This document shows positions 8,700 through 16,630 of a stretch of 18,178 nucleotides of DNA, piece after piece. Source of the stretch: Dehalococcoidia bacterium UBA1123 (GTDB taxonomy: Bacteria; Chloroflexota; Dehalococcoidia; Lucifugimonadales; UBA1123); the NCBI GenBank assembly GCA_002313895.1, contig DCAW01000158.1:2101-20278 (forward strand), given 5' to 3'. Under the pieces are notes generated by a model, which was not told where the DNA came from, made no database searches, and saw only the letters and a list, made by a program, of their open reading frames with translations. Every line of letters begins with the position of its first letter. The stretch's first letter is position 1. Made by a program: the position numbers and the translations under genes.

Positions 8700-8879
8700 A
8701 TGCTAGAAATCAAGTCGTGCCCCCGCTGCTTAGGCGACCTGCTGACAAACAGAGACATGTACGGCGATTACAAACAGTGTCTCCAGTGCGGATTCTTGCG
8801 AGACTTGGAGCCGCCTGTGAAGCCCATTACATTGAGGTCCTACGCCCCCGAATCCGAAAAGGAGAGCGACGCCGCCTGA
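8700..8879 (+). CDS. Small zinc-ribbon protein, 59 aa, function unknown
   Basis: A compact protein with two CxxC knuckles, CPRC near the N-terminus and CLQC about 20 residues later, separated by a short loop with LLTNRDMYGDYKQ. The four cysteines should bind one zinc (rubredoxin-like ribbon). The C-terminal 20 residues are polar and probably disordered. ATG 8700 was chosen over ATG 8682 because AGGAGA (8688-8693) sits 6 nt upstream of it, and the first cysteine knuckle follows directly. I have seen similar tiny ribbons in Chloroflexota proteomes but know no function; a nucleic-acid or protein-binding role is a guess. It stands alone, with its own good promoter. Confidence 0.75.
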   Translation: MLEIKSCPRCLGDLLTNRDMYGDYKQCLQCGFLRDLEPPVKPITLRSYAPESEKESDAA

Positions 8880-9171
8880 TTACCGTGGCGAGTTTAACAG
8901 CGCGCCGTCGGAGCGTCAACAGAGGACCTTACGACCCGAATAATATTGGTGAAGCGCAAGAAGGGATAGGTTGCGAGCCTGTCCCTTTGAGCTAAGGGGG
9001 TATGTCGGCAACCCTGCTGTTGTGACCGCCAGATATAAGCATATTGTCGGGTAGGGTGTGATCGATGCGCCGGAAACATCTTGGCCACAGTGAGGCCGGC
9101 TTATTGAGAATGTCTAGACCGCCACCCGAGGTTTTGTCTGATTCCAGATTAAGGCGTGTCGGGGTATTGTT

Positions 9172-10596
9172 CTAACGCCTGTCGTTGACAGTCTCCTGGC
9201 TCGATCCTGACCGGATGGTCTCTGAGTCGTTAATCACGAGATTTGGCTTGAGGGCGAAGAGGAAAAGTATCGCGCCAAACACGTTCAACACGGCCAGGAT
9301 GCCGAACGCAGTCGTATAATTGCCTTGAATATCTCTCAAGATTCCAGCCATCGTTGGAGCGATGAGTAGCAGGATGTTCATTGGCACTTGCGAGACGCCC
9401 ATGATTTTGCCGAAAGAGCGCCGTCCGAAGTATTCGCCTCGAATCGAGACGGTGAGCGGGTTGCGGCCTCCGAAGCCAATGCCGAACAGGATTGCGAACG
9501 TGTAAGCAATCGACAACGTTTCCGGCCCAAACGTCAAAATGAACACCGCGAGCGCCTGAATTAAAGTGAACACGAAGAGCGCAAATCTCTTGGGAACCCT
9601 ATCACCAATGTAGCCGCCAATTAGCTGAAAAACCATTGATGTGGCGCTGTACACGGTGACAACGAATGCGGCGGTTTGGATGGAATGCCCCCGGTCAGTG
9701 AGCATGGGAGCCAGGTGGGCCATCATGGCTATCAACACCATTGATGTGAACCCGTGGCCGATGGATATTAACCAGAATGCACGTGTCCAGATAGCTTGCT
9801 TGACCGTGAAACCGATTTCTGAGGCGTCAGTGGTCGGCGAGTCTTCTGCTTCTGCGTTCGCTGCTTTGTCGCTTTGAGCGTGAGAAGGCGTTTCCCCGTC
9901 AGGGAGCAGGCCGTAATCCTCTGGCCGATTTCGGATGAGTCGGGACAGAGGGAAAGCGAGGACTATCAATGTGAGGCCAATGATCGTCGCGGTCATCCTG
10001 AATCCCAGTCGGTCCGCTTCCGGGTCAATTGACCATGCGATGGCCGGAATCATCAGCAGGCTGCCGAGTCGGCTGACGGAGTTGGACCAACCCATCGCCA
10101 TCGCTCGGCGTTTGTCGAACCAGTTGTTGAGCATTGTCATCAGAGGCAGCCAACTGCCGAGGCCTTGCCCGAGCGCCATTATCAAGTAGGCAACGTAAAA
10201 CATCCAGAGCGAGCGAATTTGGCCTAGCGCTAACATCCCGACGCCCATAATCGTCAGGCCGATGAAAACCAGACGGCGAGTGCCCAGCCTGTCCACCAGA
10301 TATCCTTCAACGGGCCCTAGTATCCCGCCCTCGACCCTGGTCAGCGCGAATGCCACCGATAGCTGTGTCCGATTCCATCCGAAAGCGCTTTCCAGGGCCA
10401 CGAACCACAGCCCCATAGCGTGGAACATAGGTGTTGTGGTGATAACCATGACGAAGCCACTGACTCCAACAAGCCACCAGCCATAGAACACGCCTCTGGC
10501 CTTGGTCGGAATTGCGCTCACTTGGTCGATGACGTTCAATAAGTGTATCCTCTTGTCAATTTTCCTCCAGATGCCTGCTCGACGAAGCAGACGCAT
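9172..10596 (-). CDS. MFS transporter, monocarboxylate-like (second carrier)
   Basis: A carrier of up to 474 residues with about 12 hydrophobic segments. After a polar N-terminus it reads VFYGWWLVGVSGFVMVI, the YGWW signature of monocarboxylate/oxalate-formate-type MFS proteins. The loop 2-3 motif is GYLVDRLGTRRLVFIG and the repeat in the second half is IGDRVPKRFALFVF. A long polar loop (about residues 227-265, acidic and serine-rich) separates the two bundles. The ATG at 10596 has no clear ribosome binding site. An in-frame TTG at 10539 has AAGAGGAT 8 nt upstream and would start 19 residues later, still before the first helix, so it may be the true start. The stop is TAG, evidence that TAG terminates translation in this genome. 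Substrate unknown. Confidence 0.87.
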   Translation of the reverse strand: MRLLRRAGIWRKIDKRIHLLNVIDQVSAIPTKARGVFYGWWLVGVSGFVMVITTTPMFHAMGLWFVALESAFGWNRTQLSVAFALTRVEGGILGPVEGYLVDRLGTRRLVFIGLTIMGVGMLALGQIRSLWMFYVAYLIMALGQGLGSWLPLMTMLNNWFDKRRAMAMGWSNSVSRLGSLLMIPAIAWSIDPEADRLGFRMTATIIGLTLIVLAFPLSRLIRNRPEDYGLLPDGETPSHAQSDKAANAEAEDSPTTDASEIGFTVKQAIWTRAFWLISIGHGFTSMVLIAMMAHLAPMLTDRGHSIQTAAFVVTVYSATSMVFQLIGGYIGDRVPKRFALFVFTLIQALAVFILTFGPETLSIAYTFAILFGIGFGGRNPLTVSIRGEYFGRRSFGKIMGVSQVPMNILLLIAPTMAGILRDIQGNYTTAFGILAVLNVFGAILFLFALKPNLVINDSETIRSGSSQETVNDRR

Positions 10597-10650
10597 TTCA
10601 CAATCAAACCAACGGCATTATACACAAACATTTCCTGAATTTTGGGCCCT

Positions 10651-11028
10651 ATGTTATTAACTGGAACTGTCCGAAGCGGCAAGGGAAATTTCTCTTACTG
10701 CATGGTGAAACTTCAAACACTGTACACCGCTGAGACGGGCGTGGCCTTGTATCCTGGCAGTTTGGGTATCGAACTCGCCGTTTCCTACGACCTGCCCACA
10801 AAAGGTGTAATTTTGCTGTAGAAAGAGGAATACGGCGGGCGCGTGTCGGTCAGCTTATTGCCATGTTCCGTGTCAGGAATCCAGGGATGCATAATGCGGA
10901 TAGACCCGAACGCCGACGGAACTGGCGACCACCCAAAAACTATCATCGATGCCGCCGCCCAGGTCAGGTTGAGGGACGCACTGAACGTTTCTGACGGCGA
11001 CATTGTCACCACCAAAGTTCCAGACTGA
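10651..11028 (+). pseudogene. DUF120 (archaeal-type CTP-dependent riboflavin kinase-like) gene with one in-frame TAG
   Basis: From ATG 10651 a single frame runs to TGA 11026-11028 with one interruption, TAG at 10819-10821 (codon 57). The joined protein of about 125 residues matches the RibK/DUF120 barrel along its length. It has an N-terminal strand with a glycine loop (LLTGTVRSGKGNFS), then ALYPGSLGIEL where RibK has PYxGTLNxKL, then VSVSLLPCSVSGIQGCIMRID, and the C-terminal signature AQVRLRDALNVSDGDIV. Archaeal RibK phosphorylates riboflavin with CTP. Here the conserved Thr and Asn of GTLN are Ser and Gly, so activity is doubtful even if the stop were read through. A -10-like TATACA lies at 10619-10624. 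It is convergent with the Fe-S gene, 8 bp apart. Either a recent pseudogene or a sequencing error. Confidence 0.72.
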
Positions 11029-11036
11029 TGCAGGCG

Positions 11037-12326
11037 TCAACCCCCCAGGTCCATTCCCATGTCCACGGGCAAGGCCTTCAATTCTAGCGACCGCTCCAGG
11101 TCATGGCGGTACTCTTCCCAAAGTTTGTCCTTGGCGCCGTCGCCGTTCGCTTCTTCGCTCTCCAACTTCTCCTTGAACCTGTCCACCAGCCAGTCCTCGG
11201 CGCGGCCAAGCGGCATGTCGAAGAAATCAGAATCAAACCTCGGCAGTTTGCCAGGAGCGAAATAGCCCTTGTCGGGGAGCGTGTATCCTTCCAGGTTCGG
11301 AGAACTCTTGCCCAGCACCTCGCCAGTCTCGATGTAGTGATCCATGACCGGCTTCATCCCGTATTTCTGGATCGGGCAGACCTTGATGCACACGCCGCAC
11401 CCGGAATATCGAGTCATAACAGGACGGCATCGTTTGAATACAAGCTTGTTTTTCTCGACACCACGGAACCACACTTTATCAGGCGTGATGGCTCTACCAG
11501 GGCACCGCATGGAACACACCTGGCATAGGTCGCAAAATTTATGGATTCCATAGTCCACCGGCGCATCCAAGTTTAGCTTGGCGTTGGTGGTTATGACTTG
11601 AAGCCGCGCTCGCGAACCAAAATGAGGGGACAGCAACTGGCCGTTGATGCCGAGCTGGCCCAGTCCCGCGTCCACGAACAGCGGTATCATCGGCCCGAAG
11701 TGCCACGTTGGTCCCCAGACCTGACAGCGGTATCCCAGCGAGTGAATGAACTCCACCATCTCTTTAGCAAGCTCGCCCTGTCGTTCATGGGCCTCGCCGT
11801 GGGCCGATTCGGACTCCAAAGACGGGATTTCCTGAGACTTCACGTAGTCCTGTTCCACTGCGAGACAGATGGCTGTTGCTAGCTCGCCACGAACGTACTG
11901 ACGCTTGGCCTGATAGACATATCGACGGTCGAATCGTGTGAACCCCACCTCACCGTAGCCCAGTTCGCGAGCCTTGGCCCGTATAACGTCGCTGACGTCT
12001 TCGCCTGATGGCTCGGCGGTCGGCTGTTGGTCGCCGGTTGTCTTCAACCACTCGACGATAGGAGTGATAGCCTCTGCGTGCTCTCGGTAAAGCTCAGCGG
12101 TCGCGGGAGCGGCTTCCTCTCTTACGTCCAATGCCCATTGAGCCGACGCGCTTTGCTCCTCGGCCACGCTCTCCAGCGGAAATTCCCTGGCGTAATAAGA
12201 TACTTCGTTGTCCCTTCGCGGTATGCCCGGCTCAGAGCGAATGTCTTGAGCGATTGGCAGTTCGATTTCAGGATCGTCGGCTTTCCGGCCGGGTCTGGTT
12301 ACTTTGTATCCAACTCGTCTTGGCAT
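11037..12326 (-). CDS. Cytoplasmic reductive-dehalogenase-like (RdhA/QueG-related) double [4Fe-4S] protein
   Basis: A 429-residue protein. The central domain (about 110-245) carries QLGINGQLLSPHFGSRARLQ, equivalent to the cobalamin-pocket segment LGxxGxLIxPxxGxRxRL of RdhA and QueG. A bacterial-ferredoxin module follows. Cluster 1 is C265, C268, C271 and C275-Pro (FCDLCQVCSMRCPGRAI). Cluster 2 is C310, C313, C317-Pro (SGCGVCIKVCPI) with C300 as the likely fourth partner. There is no Tat signal or membrane helix, and no rdhB anchor gene is next to it. It is therefore unlike respiratory dehalogenases and more like the cytoplasmic relatives known in aerobic and marine bacteria. A B12-dependent reductive step is plausible; the substrate and the electron donor are unknown. 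The start ATG 12326 is preceded by AAGGAAA at a longish distance. No lesion is seen. Confidence 0.78.
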   Translation of the reverse strand: MPRRVGYKVTRPGRKADDPEIELPIAQDIRSEPGIPRRDNEVSYYAREFPLESVAEEQSASAQWALDVREEAAPATAELYREHAEAITPIVEWLKTTGDQQPTAEPSGEDVSDVIRAKARELGYGEVGFTRFDRRYVYQAKRQYVRGELATAICLAVEQDYVKSQEIPSLESESAHGEAHERQGELAKEMVEFIHSLGYRCQVWGPTWHFGPMIPLFVDAGLGQLGINGQLLSPHFGSRARLQVITTNAKLNLDAPVDYGIHKFCDLCQVCSMRCPGRAITPDKVWFRGVEKNKLVFKRCRPVMTRYSGCGVCIKVCPIQKYGMKPVMDHYIETGEVLGKSSPNLEGYTLPDKGYFAPGKLPRFDSDFFDMPLGRAEDWLVDRFKEKLESEEANGDGAKDKLWEEYRHDLERSLELKALPVDMGMDLGG

Positions 12327-12471
12327 ACGTCGTACGTTTCCTTTGAATGTTACTTTGCTTGGCGAACTGGGTCTGTGGCGCTGTGTGAGGGGATTACCAG
12401 TTCGTTGGCGCCTCCAATTCTTCTGGCGCGAGTGTAATCTGCCACAAATTTTGTGTCAAACAATTCTGGGA

Positions 12472-12500
12472 TTGATAACTGACTGATCGTCATTCATTAT
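12472..12500 (+). promoter_or_regulatory. TetR gene promoter with operator 1 inside it
   Basis: TTGATA (12472-12477), 17 nt, CATTAT (12495-12500) form a plausible promoter for the TetR gene starting at 12536. The operator-like palindrome TGACTGA-TCG-TCATTCA (12480-12496, one mismatch to perfect symmetry) fills the spacer. Its half-sites match the two sites downstream of the gene. This arrangement predicts autorepression. Confidence 0.6.
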
Positions 12501-12535
12501 GACTTGTGCCAGTTAATTCATGAACGAAATTTCAG

Positions 12536-13127
12536 ATGCAAACCATTCGACGAACAGAGAGTGAAACGATCCGCAAGGAACAGATCCTTGCCGCAGCGCA
12601 GCGAGTTTTACGGGAAAAAGGTTACGACAACTCTACAATCTCTGACATTGTGAAAGAGGCGGGAGTCGCCCAGGGCACCTTCTACCTGTACTTCGACTCC
12701 AAAAAGGCCGCGGTCATGGAGTTGGCCCTCAAGTTGATGGACGAGATTACTCTCCGTTTGAAGCCCGCGATGGACCCGACCCTGACGTTTGATCAGAGGA
12801 TGAGGCTGTTCATTCACGTGGTGTTCGATGTCGGCTCTGAGAACGTGGACCTTTGCAGGCTCGCGCACTTGGGCGTTGAATCACCGATAGAAGAGGTGGG
12901 GGCGTCGATGCCCGATTCTCCGATGTTCTTGAACATCGTCCGGATGATGCAGGTGTCCATCGACAGTGGGGAGATGAAGCCTATCAATCCAGATTTCGCC
13001 GCCAGGTTGTTGATGCGCTTGACGTCTGGCGCCCCTACAAGAGGCGTTTTGCTTCAGCGACGGATCCGATGCGGAGGGCCTGGAGGAAGCGCACGCGCAG
13101 ATAATCATTCGCGGACGTGCCAGCTAG
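12536..13127 (+). pseudogene. TetR-family regulator with C-terminal frameshift
   Basis: The N-terminal half is a good TetR DNA-binding domain. Helices run from RKEQILAAAQRVLREKGY into STISDIVKEAGVAQGTFYLYF (residues 33-53, the helix-turn-helix and its YxYF follow-on). The ligand domain is normal to about residue 166 (RLLMRLTSGA). There the zero frame drifts into an arginine-rich tail that runs to 13198. Dropping one C from the CCCC near 13034-13037 restores the family-like ending LQEAFCFSDGSDAEGLEEAH and a stop TAG at 13125-13127, giving 196 residues, the usual TetR length. It is either a fresh frameshift or a homopolymer sequencing error. DNA binding could survive, since only the last 30 residues change. 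The three matching palindromes around it mark it as a local repressor of the adjacent efflux gene. Confidence 0.8.
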
Positions 13128-13242
13128 ATTCGATTCGATATTCTGGCGTTCGACTGCTCAACATCACCCGCGCAACCCGATACCACATCCGGAGATAAAA
13201 TGCAGATGACCGTAGCCTTCAATTTTGCAAAATGTTCATTAA

Positions 13243-13259
13243 CGACTGATGATCAGTCA
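13243..13259. promoter_or_regulatory. TetR operator site 2
   Basis: CGACTGA-TGA-TCAGTCA: half-sites TGACTGA/TCAGTCA with one mismatch. It lies upstream of the efflux gene and its centre is 89 bp from that of site 3. Confidence 0.7.
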
Positions 13260-13331
13260 TTCGAGTTCCAATCAAATTCACAAACTGCTTGTAGCGAGGG
13301 CCTGACCCGGCAATTTTCGCTTGCACATCGG

Positions 13332-13348
13332 TGACTGACGGTCAGTCA
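13332..13348. promoter_or_regulatory. TetR operator site 3
   Basis: TGACTGA-CGG-TCAGTCA, a perfect inverted repeat of 7-bp half-sites (8 bp if the flanking C/G of the spacer is counted). It lies 69 bp before the GTG start of the efflux gene, where a bound TetR dimer would block transcription. Confidence 0.75.
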
Positions 13349-13416
13349 TACTTAACCACGCCGCCTTAAAATTATCAATCCAATTTTACACGCAACGCGA
13401 ATACAGGGAGAACTGA

Positions 13417-14241
13417 GTGTCATCCGCCTCAACAATCGATCAATCATAATCTCGAAAGCACCAGTTACGCTGGTGGACTTTGCTGGTTTTGTCCATCAAC
13501 CTCGTGCTCATCGCCGTAGACACAACGATACTTAATGTTGCAATATCGACGCTCCAGAACGACCTGAACGCCACAGCATCAGAGCTTCAGTCGATAGTTA
13601 GCTCTTACATCCTGGTCTTCGCCGGATTCCTCTTCACGATGGGATTTCTCGGAGACCGGTATGGAAGGAAGAAACTTCTACAAAGCGGCATCATTGTCTT
13701 CAGCCTCGCTAGTCTGAGCGCGGCCTACACCGATTCGACAGGCATGTTGTTAGCAGCCAGGGCCCTCAAGGGCGTTGGTGGCGCGATGATAATGCTGGCG
13801 ATGTTGTCGATCTTCCTCGACGTTTTCCCTGGTCAAGAGGGGGCAAAAGCAATCGGAATTTGGAGCGCAGTGGCCGGCATCGGCGTGCTGCTTGGTATGG
13901 TTATCGGAGGCTATCTCCTGGAGCAATATTGGTGGAGATCGGTGTTCCTGATCAACATACCCATCGGCGTGGCCATATTAGCGGCTGGATTCGTGTTGGT
14001 TCCCGACAGTCGTGATTCCAGGTCAGCAAGCTCGATATCCGGGGCGCCGTCTTGTCCACGGCCGCCTTGTCAACTCTTTTGTGCTCTGTCATAAAAGCCC
14101 CTGAACGTGGCTGGCAGGGCGCTGTGGTCCTTTCGGGGTTCGGGTCTGCAATTGTGTTGGGCGCTGCATTCGTCATATTCGAGCTTCGTTCACGGGAGCC
14201 GATGCTGGACATCCGGCTGTTCAAGAACGCCCGGTTGTCGG
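13417..14241 (+). pseudogene. DHA2-type MFS drug-efflux gene, broken and 3'-truncated
   Basis: The start is GTG 13417 with AGGGAG (13405-13410) 6 nt upstream. An in-frame TAA at 13447 (codon 11) precedes the first helix RWWTLLVLSINLVLIAVDTT. The product is then a typical 14-helix DHA2 efflux pump: DTTILNVAI at helix 1, GFLGDRYGRKKLL in loop 2-3, ARALKGVGGAMIM in helix 4, and WRSVFLINIPIGVA in the segment around helix 6. A lost C near 14018-14020 shifts the frame; the sequence continues as VSKLDIRGAVLSTAALST and on to EPMLDIRLFKNARLSAG, where homology stops at about 14241. The last six or so helices are gone. Two operator-like palindromes upstream mark it as the target of the adjacent TetR gene. 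A UUG restart at 13480 is conceivable, but the later frameshift and truncation rule out a working pump. Confidence 0.8.
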
Positions 14242-14559
14242 CTGGGAATCATCGGAGGCCTCGCAGTGGCGTCAGGCGAGATGGTCGGATATTTCCTCGG
14301 GTATAAAGGGCGAAGCTTCGTCCGTGAAGGCCGTATGTACGCTCGCATGCAGCCGATGACTGCCAAATACGGGGACCGCGCCATCTTCTTCGCTGTCAAG
14401 CCCGTGCCCTTCGAGATAGCGGGCCTCTGGGCTGGAACTGCCCGGTATCCGATCGTGCGATTTTTTATCTCCGTTACCGCTGAGAATGTTATCCGAGTCA
14501 CGCTTGTTTGCGTCGTCAGTCACTATGGACTCAAACTACTGATGAATCCAATCGGTTAG
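14239..14559 (+). pseudogene. C-terminal half of a DedA/VTT-domain membrane protein
   Basis: Frame 1 from about 14239 reads LGIIGGLAVASGEMVGYFLGYKG without any start of its own. It then gives the VTT (SNARE-associated/DedA) pattern: an amphipathic stretch RSFVREGRMYARMQPMTAKYG, FFAVKPVPFEIAGLWAGTA as the conserved re-entrant segment, and a last hydrophobic helix ending in LKLLMNPIG and TAG. The first 55-60 residues usual for this family are missing. They are replaced directly by the cut end of the MFS gene in another frame, so a deletion fused the two genes. Intact family members act in membrane lipid and proton-motive-force homeostasis. Not likely to be made here. Confidence 0.7.
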
Positions 14560-14848
14560 TCAGACGGTCGATTTCGCTTGCGATGATCTCGCGAAGTTCC
14601 TTGGGAGGTTTCCGAAAACCACCGCGGAACCTTCGTTTAGGCGCAGCTTCGGTCGCCAGCCAGATTCAGGCGGCATCACATTTCCCGCTTCGTCATTGTG
14701 ACTCGCATCTGTTGAACGCTCGCCGGTATTGACTTGTGGTTGAATTCACCTCGAAGCGCCTAGTTGACACCGGACAATGCGCCCAATTAAACTCCATCTG
14801 TTTGTCCGAACAGGCAATGGAATTTGAGTAGCAGAGAGTTCAACAACA
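14560..14848. other. Non-coding stretch upstream of the exchanger, candidate promoter
   Basis: No supported gene is seen on either strand. A consensus -35 TTGACA at 14764-14769, followed 18 nt later by TAAACT (14788-14793), could drive the exchanger gene starting at 14849. The rest shows no clear repeat or hairpin. Confidence 0.4.
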
Positions 14849-16057
14849 TTGGCAGCAGAAGCACCGACCGCCAACGGCAAAGTATGGGCAACGATGGCGT
14901 TGATCGCGTTGGGGGCCGTGCCCGCGGGAGCGCTGAGGCTATCGGGCGCGCACATTGATCCGATAGTTGGGGCGATGATCTACGGCGGCGGAATCGTCTG
15001 CGGCGCGTTTCTTTTGTCATGGGCGGCGGAGGTCGCCGAGATGGACATTTCTGGTTCGCTTGCTATTGCGTTGCTCGCCCTGATCGCCGTTCTCCCTGAA
15101 TACACCATCGAAGCGGTGTTGGCGTGGGACGCCGGGGCATCCTACAACCCTGCCACCCAGGTCATTACAGATGAAATGGCGAGAGCCGCCGCCAACGTGA
15201 CGGGCGCGAATCGGTTGCTCATCGGCTTGGGTTGGTCTTCAGTGATTCTCATATACTGGCTGAAACGCCGGGAAAAACTGGACCTTCGGGGCGAGATGAA
15301 CCTGGAGATTTCCATGCTCATAATCGCCACGGCGATCATGGGCCTGATTGTGGTCTTTCAGCAAGTGAGCATTATTCTTGCTGTGGTGCTCATAGGTGTA
15401 TACCTGGCGTACCTGTGGATAAGCTCGACAGGCGAGTCCGAAGAGCCTGAGTTAATCGGCGTGGCGTTGGTGATAGGCTCGTTGCCTGTGGCGAGACGAA
15501 GAGCAACGGTTGTTTTGATGTTCCTCTACGCCGCTGCAGTGATCTTGCTGGCGGCTGAACCGTTCGTGCATGGCCTGGTCGAGACTGGCGCCGAGTTTGG
15601 AATCGACGAGTTCATCCTCATCCAGTGGATTGCGCCGCTCGCATCCGAGTCACCGGAGATCATCATTGCGGTGCTGTTCACCCTTCGGTCAAACCCGCAA
15701 GCGGGACTGACCACGCTCGTGTCCTCCGAGGTGAATCAACTCACGCTGTTGGTTGGGAGCATAACCATAGTCTTCAGCATATCGGCAGGCGAGGTGTTGA
15801 GCTTCCCGCTGGACGACAGGCAGTCAATTGAGTTCATGCTAACTGCTGCCGTGTCGGCGTTTGCGATTATCTTGATAGCGCCCAGGGTGTTGGGACCGAG
15901 AGTTGGGCTTGTGTTGTTGGGCCTGTTCATCGTTCACTTGTTCTTCAGCGACTCCGGACAGCGGCTGATATTCTCGTATATCTACTTCGGGTTGGCGATA
16001 TTCCTTATTGTGGTTGATCGCGGTCGCATAAGGCAACTGATCCCCCAAAGGCCCTAA
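14849..16057 (+). CDS. Sodium/calcium exchanger-family cation antiporter
   Basis: A 402-residue inner-membrane protein with about 11 hydrophobic helices and the two inverted alpha repeats of the Ca/cation antiporter superfamily. Repeat 1 is LIAVLPEYTIEAVLA (P83-E84), followed by NVTGANRLLIGLGWS (N121). Repeat 2 is IAPLASESPEIIIAVLF (E267, E270) and SSEVNQLTLLVGS (N296). The acidic residues and asparagines are the expected ion ligands. Family members swap Ca2+ or other cations for Na+ or H+; the ions are not predictable here. The start is TTG 14849 after a weak AGAGAG; the next ATG (codon 16) lies inside helix 1. No lesion. It is convergent with the cyclase remnant. Confidence 0.85.
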   Translation: MAAEAPTANGKVWATMALIALGAVPAGALRLSGAHIDPIVGAMIYGGGIVCGAFLLSWAAEVAEMDISGSLAIALLALIAVLPEYTIEAVLAWDAGASYNPATQVITDEMARAAANVTGANRLLIGLGWSSVILIYWLKRREKLDLRGEMNLEISMLIIATAIMGLIVVFQQVSIILAVVLIGVYLAYLWISSTGESEEPELIGVALVIGSLPVARRRATVVLMFLYAAAVILLAAEPFVHGLVETGAEFGIDEFILIQWIAPLASESPEIIIAVLFTLRSNPQAGLTTLVSSEVNQLTLLVGSITIVFSISAGEVLSFPLDDRQSIEFMLTAAVSAFAIILIAPRVLGPRVGLVLLGLFIVHLFFSDSGQRLIFSYIYFGLAIFLIVVDRGRIRQLIPQRP

Positions 16058-16138
16058 AATTCGGAGCCATATGAGGCAAGTAAAAATCATGACACGCCGC
16101 TGTCAGAAGGCGGTCCGTTGGTCTTTACGAGACTGAAA

Positions 16139-16630
16139 TTACTTCGAAATGTCAGTCAAAACGCAGACTCCCATTTGTTCGCTTTTGACCTTGAGTTCTA
16201 GCGTGCGTCGTTCCAGATCGTCCGTCAGCCCGGCAATATCATAGGCTCCGTCGCTCAGCATGATCTCGCCGGCAGCCGCAGCAGATAACAGTTTTGCGGC
16301 GGCGTTTGGTGCGTCGTCCAACACCGTGATGTCCGTCGCGGCATCGTGAGATTGGTTGGATTATTTCATCCTATTTCCGCAGTGCACTCCTACTCCTAGC
16401 GGAATCCACGGGCCGTCGGCAGAGTCGTGCCCGGTCGCTCTTAGCAGGGCTTTGGCCGCTTCGATGACCGCGAGTTGGTGGTTTCCTCCGACATAGTAGG
16501 GGATGTAATGCCGATTATCTGGTCGCCAACCAGCCTGTCCGCCTATATGTCGCGTTTGAGAAGAATCTTGCTGGACACTCCGAAAAACCGATTGTTGATT
16601 TTGCTGCTCTCTGCCTGAAAGCATGTCGCA
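16139..16630 (-). pseudogene. Class III adenylate/guanylate cyclase remnant (C-terminal part of catalytic domain)
   Basis: Read on the minus strand, three pieces align in order to a class III cyclase catalytic domain. Piece 1 is NRFFGVSSKILLKRD, a TAG (16545-16543), then ADRLVGDQIIG, the decayed metal-binding DxxVGDE segment. After a frameshift near 16506-16512, piece 2 is YYVGGNHQLAVIEAAKALL ... GVGVHCG. After a TAA (16363-16361), piece 3 is DDAPNAAAKLLSAAAAGEIM and GLTDDLERRTLELKVKSE, the usual end of the domain, which stops at TAA 16139. The upstream half of the protein is absent. The family makes cAMP or cGMP; this copy cannot. The lesions are several and the similarity is worn, so this is older decay, not a read error. 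Confidence 0.75.

Noticed and set aside
8717..8995. 92-aa plus-strand frame overlapping the zinc ribbon
   Set aside because: It is a frame-shifted shadow of the ribbon gene, which has the ribosome binding site, the promoter and paired CxxC motifs.
4573..10821. In-frame TAGs at 4573, 4705 and 10819 as evidence of a recoded amber codon
   Set aside because: TAG is the natural stop of the intact MFS carrier (9172-9174) and of the surface-protein tail (5879-5881) just before its terminator. The affected genes also carry frameshifts, truncations or TAA lesions elsewhere in the window, so loss of function fits better.
10785..11015. Minus-strand 76-aa frame
   Set aside because: It lies antisense to the DUF120 reading frame, which matches a known family; no family-like pattern is seen in the antisense product.
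13048..13198. Arginine-rich TetR C-terminus as a real extension
   Set aside because: The alternative frame gives a typical TetR ending and a stop at 13127 after removing one C of a CCCC run; the long tail has no helical ligand-domain pattern.
14508..14732. 74-aa plus-strand frame after the VTT fragment, and antisense frames there
   Set aside because: No start signal, family pattern or hydrophobic organisation; it overlaps the VTT end in another frame.
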